Assembly (NCBI RefSeq): GCF_003574295.1
Contig: NZ_BHGK01000001.1
Coordinates: 2,666,001 to 2,730,000, forward strand
From: Mediterraneibacter butyricigenes
GTDB taxonomy: Bacteria > Bacillota > Clostridia > Lachnospirales > Lachnospiraceae
Length of the DNA: 64,000 bases
Reading direction: 5' to 3'
A model generated the notes under the pieces. It searched no databases and had not been told where the DNA came from. It saw only the letters and a list, made by a program, of their open reading frames with translations. This document shows positions 16,987 through 24,668 of this stretch, one piece after another. Made by a program: the position numbers and the translations under genes. The number at the start of each line of letters is the position of its first letter. The stretch's first letter is position 1.

Positions 16987-18421
16987 AAATAAAAGAGTAA
17001 TCAGATTTCATATACAGTTTTTAAAAAGTCTGCGTTTCCGTATCGCGCTTCTGGCCATTCTGGCATGGCTGATTCCGGCAGGACTCTTATATTTCGGAAT
17101 CTTAAAGAGTTATGAGGCGCGTGCGGTTTCTCTGAGAACGGCTGAGATTCAGAATCAGTGTACGATTCTGGGCAACCATCTGAATACGTATCATTATCTG
17201 GATGATACATCTTCTGAGATCATTAATTCCGAATTAACGCAACTTACAAGTATATACAACGGCCGCGTTATGATCGTGGATCAGAATCTGAAGATCGTAA
17301 AAGATACTTATGATCTGGATGAGGGAAAAACGATGATCGCGGAGGGTGTTGTGCGCTGCCTGGAAGGCGAAGCGAGCAACTCCTATGATGACAAGAACTG
17401 CTATATTGAAGTGTCCGCGCCGATTATGAACGGAGAATCCAATCAAATCAACGGAGTGATCCTGGCCAGCGTATCGACGGATACGATCGCAGATACCGTG
17501 GATATTCTGGCGGTAAGAGGAAGTGCGATCCTTGGGGTGGGCACGCTTCTGGTGACGGTACTGGCGTTGGTGATCTCCCACTATATGATGCGTCCGTTCA
17601 GAAGGATGACAAAAACGCTGTCTGAGATTACGGATGGATACGGAGAAGTCACCTTCCAGGAAAATGTATACAAAGAGACGCAGGAACTGGCAGAGGCACT
17701 GAACCGTTTGTTGGAACGGCTGAAAGTTCTGGATGAATCCAGACAGGAATTTGTATCCAATGTGTCTCATGAGTTGAAGACCCCACTGGCATCCATGAAA
17801 GTTCTGGCAGATTCTCTGCTGACTCAGGAAGAGGTACCGAATGAACTTTACCGGGAATTTATGCAGGATATTACCAATGAGATCGAACGGGAAAATGTGA
17901 TCATTACAGATCTGCTGTCCCTGGTTAAGCTGGATCGGACCACACCGGATCTGAATATTATGGCGGTCAATGTCAACAGTCTTCTGGAATTGATCCTGAA
18001 GCGGTTAAAACCCATTGCCGCAGATAAGAATGTAGAAGTCGTTCTGGAAAGCTTCCGTCCGGTGACGGCAGAATTGGATGAAGTAAAAATTACGCTTGCA
18101 TTTACCAATCTGGTGGAAAATGCAATCAAATATAATCATGAAAACGGTTGGGTGCATGTGTCGCTGAATGCGGATCATAAATATTTTTATGTGAAAGTCG
18201 CAGATTCCGGAATCGGGATTCCGGAAGAAGATCAACAGCATGTGTTTGAACGGTTCTACCGTGTGGATAAATCTCATTCTAGAGAAATGGGAGGAACCGG
18301 ACTGGGACTGGCCATTGCGAGAAATGCGGTCATTCTGCACCGTGGCTCCATTAAAGTACACAGTAATCCGGGAGAGGGTACCACATTTACGGTAAGAATT
18401 CCGCTGAACTATGTGGTGTAA
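16931..18421 (+). CDS. Membrane sensor histidine kinase (HAMP, HisKA, HATPase_c)
   Basis: This sensor kinase is predicted to phosphorylate the preceding regulator. Order of parts: transmembrane helix 1 (about 38-57), an extracellular sensor domain (58-195), helix 2 (about 197-219), HAMP linker, HisKA with His280 in NVSHELKTPLAS, and an ATPase domain with N box NLVENAIKYN, G1 DSGIGIPEED and G2 GTGLGLA. The domain order is that of PhoR/WalK-type kinases, but I see no PAS domain. The start is unclear: GTG 16931 overlaps the regulator by 56 bases and has a weak Shine-Dalgarno, yet no ATG, GTG or TTG follows in frame before helix 1. Confidence 0.93.
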   Translation: MSRNTYIQNGEWVIISRGKNKRVIRFHIQFLKSLRFRIALLAILAWLIPAGLLYFGILKSYEARAVSLRTAEIQNQCTILGNHLNTYHYLDDTSSEIINSELTQLTSIYNGRVMIVDQNLKIVKDTYDLDEGKTMIAEGVVRCLEGEASNSYDDKNCYIEVSAPIMNGESNQINGVILASVSTDTIADTVDILAVRGSAILGVGTLLVTVLALVISHYMMRPFRRMTKTLSEITDGYGEVTFQENVYKETQELAEALNRLLERLKVLDESRQEFVSNVSHELKTPLASMKVLADSLLTQEEVPNELYREFMQDITNEIERENVIITDLLSLVKLDRTTPDLNIMAVNVNSLLELILKRLKPIAADKNVEVVLESFRPVTAELDEVKITLAFTNLVENAIKYNHENGWVHVSLNADHKYFYVKVADSGIGIPEEDQQHVFERFYRVDKSHSREMGGTGLGLAIARNAVILHRGSIKVHSNPGEGTTFTVRIPLNYVV

Positions 18422-18590
18422 AATACACAGAGAAGTGGCGTATGTCTGTGAAAATGAAACGGGAGATGTGCTGAAAAATGATGAAGAATGTGGAAGAAAC
18501 GTCGCGACAAACGAAGAAATATTATGGAAACAGTTTGCAGAAATGCAGGAGACGGTGAAGGAATAGCATAGAAAGAATAGTAAAGAAAGA

Positions 18591-19553
18591 ATGAAGAATA
18601 GCGTGTGGAAAAATATCTGGAAAAAAAGAAAATGGCCAAAACAGATCTTTCTGACCTGTATCATGCTCAGTCTGTTGATGGCAACGGCTACCGGATGCAG
18701 CAGACTGCCGATTCTTTCACAGAAAGACAAGACCTGTCTTTATTATGTGAATCCGGAGAAGACCGGACTGGTGGAAGAAGAGTATGACCTGCAGGGAAGT
18801 ACGGCTTTAGAGCAGGCAAAGCAGATTTTGACGGAATTAAAACAGACACCGGATAAAGAAAAAATGCAACCGTCAATTCCGAAAGGGGTTGAGGTGAAAG
18901 ATGTAAAACTGTCCGGGAAAAAGCTGACAGTGGATCTGAGTGAAGAGTATCTGAAACTGGATACGATCCAGAGTGTCCTGCTTCGGGCGGCTGTGGTGGA
19001 ATCCATTGTACAGGTTTCGGGAATCCGTATGGTGGGATTTACAGTGGGAAAAGAACCGATTCAGGATGAAAACGGAGATGCCATCGGTTATCTGAATCAG
19101 GATAATTTTGTGCAGAACAGTGGATCCGCACTTCACTCCTATCAGGATGCGACCCTGAAACTTTATTTTTCAAACGAAACGGGAGATGCGCTGAAAGAGG
19201 AAACAGTGACCGTGAAATACAGCAGTAATGTGTCGATGGAAAAGCTGATTGTGGAACAGATTCTGAAAGGGCCGTCGCAAAGCGGAGAGTACCCGACGCT
19301 CAATCCGGATACCAAAGTTCTGGGAGTTACGGTCAAAGAGGGAATCTGTTATGTGAATCTGGATGAAAATTTTCTGAATGTAACCTATGACGTGACACCG
19401 GAAGTGGCGATCTATTCTCTGGTGAATTCACTGATTGAGGGAACGGATGCGTCGAAAGTACAGATTTCTGTAAACGGTGAAACGAAAGTCTCTTATATGG
19501 ATTCACTGGACCTTTCGGAGCCGCTGAAAATGAATGGGAATCTGGTACAATAA
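18591..19553 (+). CDS. Lipoprotein with two GerMN domains
   Basis: This 320-residue secreted lipoprotein has an N-terminal signal (residues 8-36) ending in ATATGC, a lipobox. Two GerMN (sporulation/germination GerM-like) domains follow: about 47-165 (LYYVNPEKTG..., VKLSGKKLTVDLSEEYL) and about 185-310 (LKLYFSNETG..., VKEGICYVNLDENFLN). GerMN domains occur in B. subtilis GerM and in actinobacterial LpqB. The gene follows the kinase by 169 bases and may be its extracytoplasmic accessory protein, as LpqB is for MtrB; that role is inferred from gene order. The ribosome binding site before ATG 18591 is weak; GTG 18603 is an alternative start. Confidence 0.88.
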   Translation: MKNSVWKNIWKKRKWPKQIFLTCIMLSLLMATATGCSRLPILSQKDKTCLYYVNPEKTGLVEEEYDLQGSTALEQAKQILTELKQTPDKEKMQPSIPKGVEVKDVKLSGKKLTVDLSEEYLKLDTIQSVLLRAAVVESIVQVSGIRMVGFTVGKEPIQDENGDAIGYLNQDNFVQNSGSALHSYQDATLKLYFSNETGDALKEETVTVKYSSNVSMEKLIVEQILKGPSQSGEYPTLNPDTKVLGVTVKEGICYVNLDENFLNVTYDVTPEVAIYSLVNSLIEGTDASKVQISVNGETKVSYMDSLDLSEPLKMNGNLVQ

Positions 19554-19598
19554 ATTCGGACAGAAAAATTAAAGAGCAAAAAGAAAAGGAGTGGAAGC

Positions 19599-22181
19599 TT
19601 GTCAAAAAGACCGCTTTGTGTCCTGGCGGCGGGCTTCCTTCTGATACAGGTGTTCCGGTTGTGGCAGATGGAACCTGAACCGGAACAGGCGCTTCTGCGT
19701 CAACTCGGGGAAGAAGGAAGTACGATCTTATGTAGCGGAACCGTTCAGCGCTGGGAAGAACGAGGGGATGGAACCCTCTGTTATGAACTGATATCTGTTT
19801 CGAAAGATTTGACCGATTTGAAAGATTCGATGGAGTCCATTGATTCGGAAGATTTGGTTGATTCACCTGCTTCGATTTCAGATGTAGCAAATCTTGATGT
19901 AATTCTTAATGATTCAAATTCTAATGATTTCATTTCAAAGGCTTCGGATCAGAAGCAAATATCCAACAAACAATTGGGTTTAAACTGGAAACTTCTGGTG
20001 TATGACAAAGAAAGCCGGGAACATTTTCCTGTGGGCAGCAGAGTGCAGATTCAGGGAACACTGCGATACTTTGACCGGGCAGTAAATCCGGGCATGTTTG
20101 ATTCACGGGCATTTTACCGAAGGAAAGGGATTGCGGCAATGTTTTTTGCAGAGAAGATTGAAAAAGTGCCGGAAAGGATGCAGACAAGTGAACTCTCAGA
20201 AACACTTTGCAGATTTCGTACCGCATGGAAGAAAATGTTATACCGGGGGATGGATGAGAAACATGCGGCCACCGTCGCAGCCATACTTCTGGGCGAGAAA
20301 AGCGGAATGGATCCGGATGTAAAAGAAGAATTTCAACTGGGAGGAATCGGTCATATTCTTGCAATCTCCTCGTTACATATGTCTCTGCTTGGAATCGGAT
20401 TGTATCAGTTTTTAAGAAAGAGAGGGCTTCCCTTTTGGAGTGCGGGACTGGTGGGCAGTTCTTTTCTGGGACTTTACGTGTTGATGGTTGGGATCGGAGT
20501 CTCGACGACCAGAGCGCTGGTGATGTATCTGGTGAAAATAGGAGCAGAGATCACGGGACGCACTTATGATGGCTGGACAGCGCTGTTTCTGGCGGCGGCA
20601 ATTGTGACGGGAATACAGCCCTTATATTTTACAGACAGTGGATTTTGGCTGTCCTTCGGAGCGATTTCCGGGATATTGCTCTGGCAGGAGATTGGAAAGA
20701 ATCTGCTGGAGAATCGGGTAAATGGAATTACGATGTGGGCCGGATTTACAGGAGTAGCGGTGCAGATTTTCCTATTACCCATTCAGCTTTTTTATCAGTA
20801 TGAGGTGTCCGGTTACAGCATTTTACTGAATGCAGTCGTGATTCCACTGATGCCGGTATTGCTTGGAAGTGCGCTTCTGGGTTCTCTTTTTCTGGCAGGC
20901 GGTTCCTTGCCGGTCACAGGGAAAATGGTATGGGGAGCCGGAAGGGGCATTCTGAAAGGAACGGAAGTGCTTCTGGAGTGTTATCGGAGATTATGTCAGA
21001 TTACGTTGAAGATGCCGGGAGCAAGAATCGTGACAGGAAAACCGCAAATCTGGAAAATGGCAGGATATTACTTGCTGGTTTTTCTAGGTGTGTGGATCGC
21101 CATAAAGAGAAAAGGCAGAAGGAAGCAGAGAAGAAAAAGAGAGAAAAGAAGAGGTAAAACGAAGCTACACAGGGTTCCGGGAAAAGAGAAAAAAAGCGAC
21201 GGAGGAAGGAAAAAGAAAATAGCGGGAATGACGCTTGCCATAATGCTGGCTTTTCTTTTACTTCTTTTGCCTGAAAGCAAGAAGAAAGGTCTGGAGATGG
21301 TGATGCTGGATGTGGGACAGGGGGATGGAATTGCCATCCATTTTCCGGATGGAAAGAACCTGTTGGTGGACGGAGGAAGTCTGGATGTGGAAGATCTGGC
21401 AAAATACAGGCTGGAACCCTATCTGAAAAGTCGAGGAATCAGCAGACTGGACTATGTCTTTGTGACGCACGGGGATCAGGATCACATCAGTGGAATTGTT
21501 CAGATGATGGAAAGAGTGGATCGGGGGGTGAAAATAGAAAATCTCGTGGTTCCGATACGAGATGTGTGGGAGGAACAACTGGAAGAACTGGTGTCGCTGG
21601 CGAAAACGAAAAAGATTCGGGTAGTGGAGATGAAGGAAGAACAGATCCTGGCGTTTTCAGGTGGAACGATCCGTTGTTTGCAGCCGGGAGAAATGGAATA
21701 TCCGGAACCGGGAAATGCGGCATCGATGGTTTTGCAACTGTCATATGGAAAATTTGATCTGTTGCTGACCGGCGATGTGGAAGGGGAGGGAGAGCGTATG
21801 CTGACGGAAAAACTGGCATCGGAAAAAGAAAAGAGAGTGAAGCAAAAGGAAGGACAGAGAGAGAATGAAGAAAGGAGTGGAATCGGAGAAATCGAGGTGC
21901 TGAAAGTTGCTCATCATGGTTCGAAAAACTCCACCTCCGAAGAATTTCTTTCTGTGGTTCAGCCGGAATGTGCGCTCCTGTCCGCAGGAAAGAAAAACCG
22001 GTATGGGCATCCTCACGAAGAAACCATAAACCGGCTGGCGGAAGAAGGCGTGACGAAGTTCTGTACCGTAGAAATGGGGGCGATCCGAATCAGAACGGAT
22101 GGAGAAAAGTATCAGATCTGTGGCTTGTGCGGGCAGAAGGAAACCGATATAATAGGAATCAAATATACAGGACATCGTTGA
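19599..22181 (+). CDS. comEC: ComEC/Rec2 DNA internalisation channel
   Basis: ComEC is the inner-membrane channel that moves single-stranded DNA into the cytoplasm during transformation. The 860-residue protein has an N-terminal transmembrane and OB-fold region (1-210), the Competence domain with about ten helices (EFQLGGIGHILAISSLHMSL, around 250), a basic linker (around 505-550), and a C-terminal metallo-beta-lactamase-like domain with DVGQGDGIAIHF, HGDQDHISG and VAHHGSKNSTS. Residues about 68-128 form an Asp/Ser-rich low-complexity insert within the OB-fold region. Translation starts at TTG 19599, seven bases after AAGGAG. comEA lies upstream with a two-component system in between. Confidence 0.95.
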   Translation: MSKRPLCVLAAGFLLIQVFRLWQMEPEPEQALLRQLGEEGSTILCSGTVQRWEERGDGTLCYELISVSKDLTDLKDSMESIDSEDLVDSPASISDVANLDVILNDSNSNDFISKASDQKQISNKQLGLNWKLLVYDKESREHFPVGSRVQIQGTLRYFDRAVNPGMFDSRAFYRRKGIAAMFFAEKIEKVPERMQTSELSETLCRFRTAWKKMLYRGMDEKHAATVAAILLGEKSGMDPDVKEEFQLGGIGHILAISSLHMSLLGIGLYQFLRKRGLPFWSAGLVGSSFLGLYVLMVGIGVSTTRALVMYLVKIGAEITGRTYDGWTALFLAAAIVTGIQPLYFTDSGFWLSFGAISGILLWQEIGKNLLENRVNGITMWAGFTGVAVQIFLLPIQLFYQYEVSGYSILLNAVVIPLMPVLLGSALLGSLFLAGGSLPVTGKMVWGAGRGILKGTEVLLECYRRLCQITLKMPGARIVTGKPQIWKMAGYYLLVFLGVWIAIKRKGRRKQRRKREKRRGKTKLHRVPGKEKKSDGGRKKKIAGMTLAIMLAFLLLLLPESKKKGLEMVMLDVGQGDGIAIHFPDGKNLLVDGGSLDVEDLAKYRLEPYLKSRGISRLDYVFVTHGDQDHISGIVQMMERVDRGVKIENLVVPIRDVWEEQLEELVSLAKTKKIRVVEMKEEQILAFSGGTIRCLQPGEMEYPEPGNAASMVLQLSYGKFDLLLTGDVEGEGERMLTEKLASEKEKRVKQKEGQRENEERSGIGEIEVLKVAHHGSKNSTSEEFLSVVQPECALLSAGKKNRYGHPHEETINRLAEEGVTKFCTVEMGAIRIRTDGEKYQICGLCGQKETDIIGIKYTGHR

Positions 22182-22199
22182 AAAAAGGCGGGATAAGAT

Positions 22200-23264
22200 A
22201 TGGAGATTACGAAAGAACTGGCAGCGCAGATCGTGACAGCGATCTATGAGGTAGTTAAAAGAGATATTAATTTTATTGATCCGGACGGAAGGATCATCGG
22301 AAGCAGTGACCAGAAAAGAATCGGGGATTTTCACCAGGCCGGAGCCTATGCGGCGAAAGAAAAGAAACGAATGATCGTGGATGAGGAGCATCCGTTTGAG
22401 GGAGCAAGACCGGGAATTAATTATCCGATTTTTCTGGAAAATCAGGTATTGGGTGTGATCGGAATTACAGGAGATCCGAAAGAACTGGATGCTTATGGAT
22501 TTCTGATTACGAAGATCACGGAAGTCTTTCTGAAAGAACAGAAATTAAATGAAGAGTTACTGTCAAAAGACCGGGCACTGCAATATCTGATTCAGTCGCT
22601 GATTCATGGAGACTTAAAGGATCCGGAGCGAATGAAAGATCTGATGGAAGAATTTGGAATCGACGAAACACAAAAACGGCAGGTACTTCGACTCAAGATC
22701 CGTCAGAGAGGAATGGAACCGGTACTGAGATTTTTCTTCCGGGAGAAGAAAATACAACTGTCGCTATACAACTATCCAAGGGAATGGGTGGCGATTCTGA
22801 CCGAAAAGGAATGGAAACGACTGGAATTTCCTTCTTTTCTGAGACAGCATCCGGAGAGTGTGTTTGCGGGAATCGGAGAACCGGAATCCTTATATCAACT
22901 CCAGAAATCCTATGAAAATGCAAGGACAGCCAGTCAGAGGGGAGAAAGGATGAATCAGGAGTTCTGCAGTTTTGAAGAGATTTCAGCAGAAATGATTCTG
23001 GAAAGTGTGAAAACCGAACGGAAGAGGCGGTATGCGGAACAGATTCTGGGGAAACTGAAGGAAAAAGAAAAAGAACTGCTCCAGATTTACTTCCGGAACA
23101 ATCAGTCCCTGAAGGAAACCGCAGAGGAATTGGGGATTCACAGAAATACCCTGCAATATCAGTTGGATCAGATTGCAGGGAAATGTGGAAAAAATCCAAG
23201 AGAGTTTCAGGAAGCATTTCAATTACAGTTGGCATTATTATGTGAAGATAGTTCGAATGACTAA
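22200..23264 (+). CDS. CdaR-type transcriptional regulator (sugar diacid sensor)
   Basis: This 354-residue regulator has an N-terminal putative sugar-diacid recognition domain (ITKELAAQIVTAIYEVV, DPDGRIIGSSDQKRIGDFH, GINYPIFLENQVLGVIGITG; residues 1-130) and a C-terminal PucR/CdaR helix-turn-helix (SLKETAEELGIHRNTLQYQL, around 300-320). E. coli CdaR senses glycerate and activates uptake and use of glucarate, galactarate and glycerate. Glycerate kinase follows at once, so this protein is probably its activator. It sits 18 bases after comEC and may share that transcript, while glxK has its own promoter. Confidence 0.92.
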   Translation: MEITKELAAQIVTAIYEVVKRDINFIDPDGRIIGSSDQKRIGDFHQAGAYAAKEKKRMIVDEEHPFEGARPGINYPIFLENQVLGVIGITGDPKELDAYGFLITKITEVFLKEQKLNEELLSKDRALQYLIQSLIHGDLKDPERMKDLMEEFGIDETQKRQVLRLKIRQRGMEPVLRFFFREKKIQLSLYNYPREWVAILTEKEWKRLEFPSFLRQHPESVFAGIGEPESLYQLQKSYENARTASQRGERMNQEFCSFEEISAEMILESVKTERKRRYAEQILGKLKEKEKELLQIYFRNNQSLKETAEELGIHRNTLQYQLDQIAGKCGKNPREFQEAFQLQLALLCEDSSND

Positions 23265-23324
23265 AAATAAAGTGAATTAATTTGTTAAAATTAGTCTTTG
23301 GACTATTTATTTTCCTCGGGACTT

Positions 23325-23333
23325 TGTTATAAT
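23325..23333 (+). promoter_or_regulatory. Extended -10 promoter of glycerate kinase
   Basis: TGTTATAAT is a perfect extended -10 (TGn plus TATAAT) about 70 bases before the gene. No -35 at normal spacing is visible, which suits an activator-dependent promoter. Confidence 0.65.
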
Positions 23334-23404
23334 GAACATAGTAAATGAAAGAGCATTTTATGAGAAAGAGCTGCGAATGAAATGGAACAGGAGGCAGGAA
23401 GTAT

Positions 23405-24532
23405 ATGAAAGTAGTGGTAGCGATCGACTCTCTGAAGGGAAGTCTGTCATCTATGGAAGCAGGACAGGTGATCAAAGATGCAGTGTTGTCGGTGAAGCCG
23501 GATGCGAAGGTGGTAGTAAGACCACTGGCAGACGGTGGCGAGGGCACAACAGATTCTCTGATCGAGGGATTTGGCGGAGAAAAAGTTGATGTGGAAGTGA
23601 CAGGACCGATGGGACAGAAAGTTTCTGCTTATTACGGTTATCTGAAAGAACAGAATATGGCGGTTCTGGAGATGGCTTCTGCAGCGGGTATCACTCTGGT
23701 ACCGGATCAGGAAAAAGATCCGATGAAAGCGACGACCTACGGTGTAGGCGAGCTGATTCTGGACGCGATCGAAAAAGGATGCAGAGAATTCATTGTTGGA
23801 ATCGGCGGAAGTGCGACCAACGACGGTGGAATCGGAATGCTCCGCGCACTGGGATTTGAGTTTTATGACGAAAATGGAGAGTGTGCAGGGGAAGGCGGAC
23901 AGGCACTGGCAAAAGTGTGGAAGATAGATGAGACAGAGGCGGATCCGAGACTTCGGGAATGTCATTTCCGTGTGGCATGTGATGTGAACAACCCTTTGTG
24001 CGGAACCAATGGAGCAACTTATATTTACGGACCGCAAAAAGGTGTGACAGAAGAGATGAAGCCGGTTCTGGATGCAGGAATGGCTCATTATGCGGAAGTA
24101 ACCGGAAGAGATCGGAAGAATCAGTTTAAAGATACAGAAGGAGCCGGGGCAGCAGGAGGACTTGGCTTTGCATTCCTGAGTTATTTAGATGCGGAACTAA
24201 CACCGGGAATCGAGCTGATCCTGGATGCGGTGGGGCTGGAAGAAGAAGTAAAAGATGCAGATGTAGTAGTGACAGGAGAAGGACGCCTGGATCATCAGAC
24301 AGCCATGGGAAAAGCACCGGTTGGTGTAGCAAAAGTCGGAAAGAAATACGGAGCGAAAGTAGTTGCATTTGCCGGAAGTGTGACAAAGGATGCAACGGCA
24401 TGCAACGATGCGGGAATCGATGCATTTTTCCCGATTGTTCGCGGAATTACGACGTTGGAAGAAGCCATGAAGCCGGAAAATGCAAAAGAAAATCTTGCAG
24501 CAACGGTGCAGCAGGTTTTCCGACTGCTGTAG
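23405..24532 (+). CDS. glxK: Glycerate kinase (GarK/GlxK family)
   Basis: This enzyme phosphorylates D-glycerate, in this family usually to 2-phosphoglycerate, feeding it into lower glycolysis. The 375 residues match the family (about 380): KVVVAIDSLKGSLSSMEAGQ at the N-terminus, VRPLADGGEGTTDSL (residues 38-52), FIVGIGGSATNDGGIGML (around 128-145) and VVTGEGRLDHQTAMGKAP (around 283). It has its own promoter and a strong terminator and is paired with a CdaR-type regulator. It could also take glycerate made by the hydroxyacid dehydrogenase at 39747; that link is speculative. Confidence 0.95.
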   Translation: MKVVVAIDSLKGSLSSMEAGQVIKDAVLSVKPDAKVVVRPLADGGEGTTDSLIEGFGGEKVDVEVTGPMGQKVSAYYGYLKEQNMAVLEMASAAGITLVPDQEKDPMKATTYGVGELILDAIEKGCREFIVGIGGSATNDGGIGMLRALGFEFYDENGECAGEGGQALAKVWKIDETEADPRLRECHFRVACDVNNPLCGTNGATYIYGPQKGVTEEMKPVLDAGMAHYAEVTGRDRKNQFKDTEGAGAAGGLGFAFLSYLDAELTPGIELILDAVGLEEEVKDADVVVTGEGRLDHQTAMGKAPVGVAKVGKKYGAKVVAFAGSVTKDATACNDAGIDAFFPIVRGITTLEEAMKPENAKENLAATVQQVFRLL

Positions 24533-24590
24533 GCTCATATTGTATGCAGATATATGTTCCTATGCGTGTATGACAATGATATACAGATGT

Positions 24591-24617
24591 AAGGCACCTC
24601 TTTCGGAGGTGCCTTTT
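24591..24617 (+). terminator. Rho-independent terminator after glxK
   Basis: AAGGCACCTC-tttcg-GAGGTGCCTT plus five Ts; a perfect 10-bp stem. Confidence 0.92.
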
Positions 24618-24668
24618 TGTCTCCTTATTTGATCAATCAAGTTACAAAATCAGTAGGAAGCATTTGAA

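Noticed and set aside
23298-23333. TTGGAC as -35 of the glxK promoter
   Set aside because: Spacing to TATAAT is 24 bases, too long; the extended -10 explains the promoter better.
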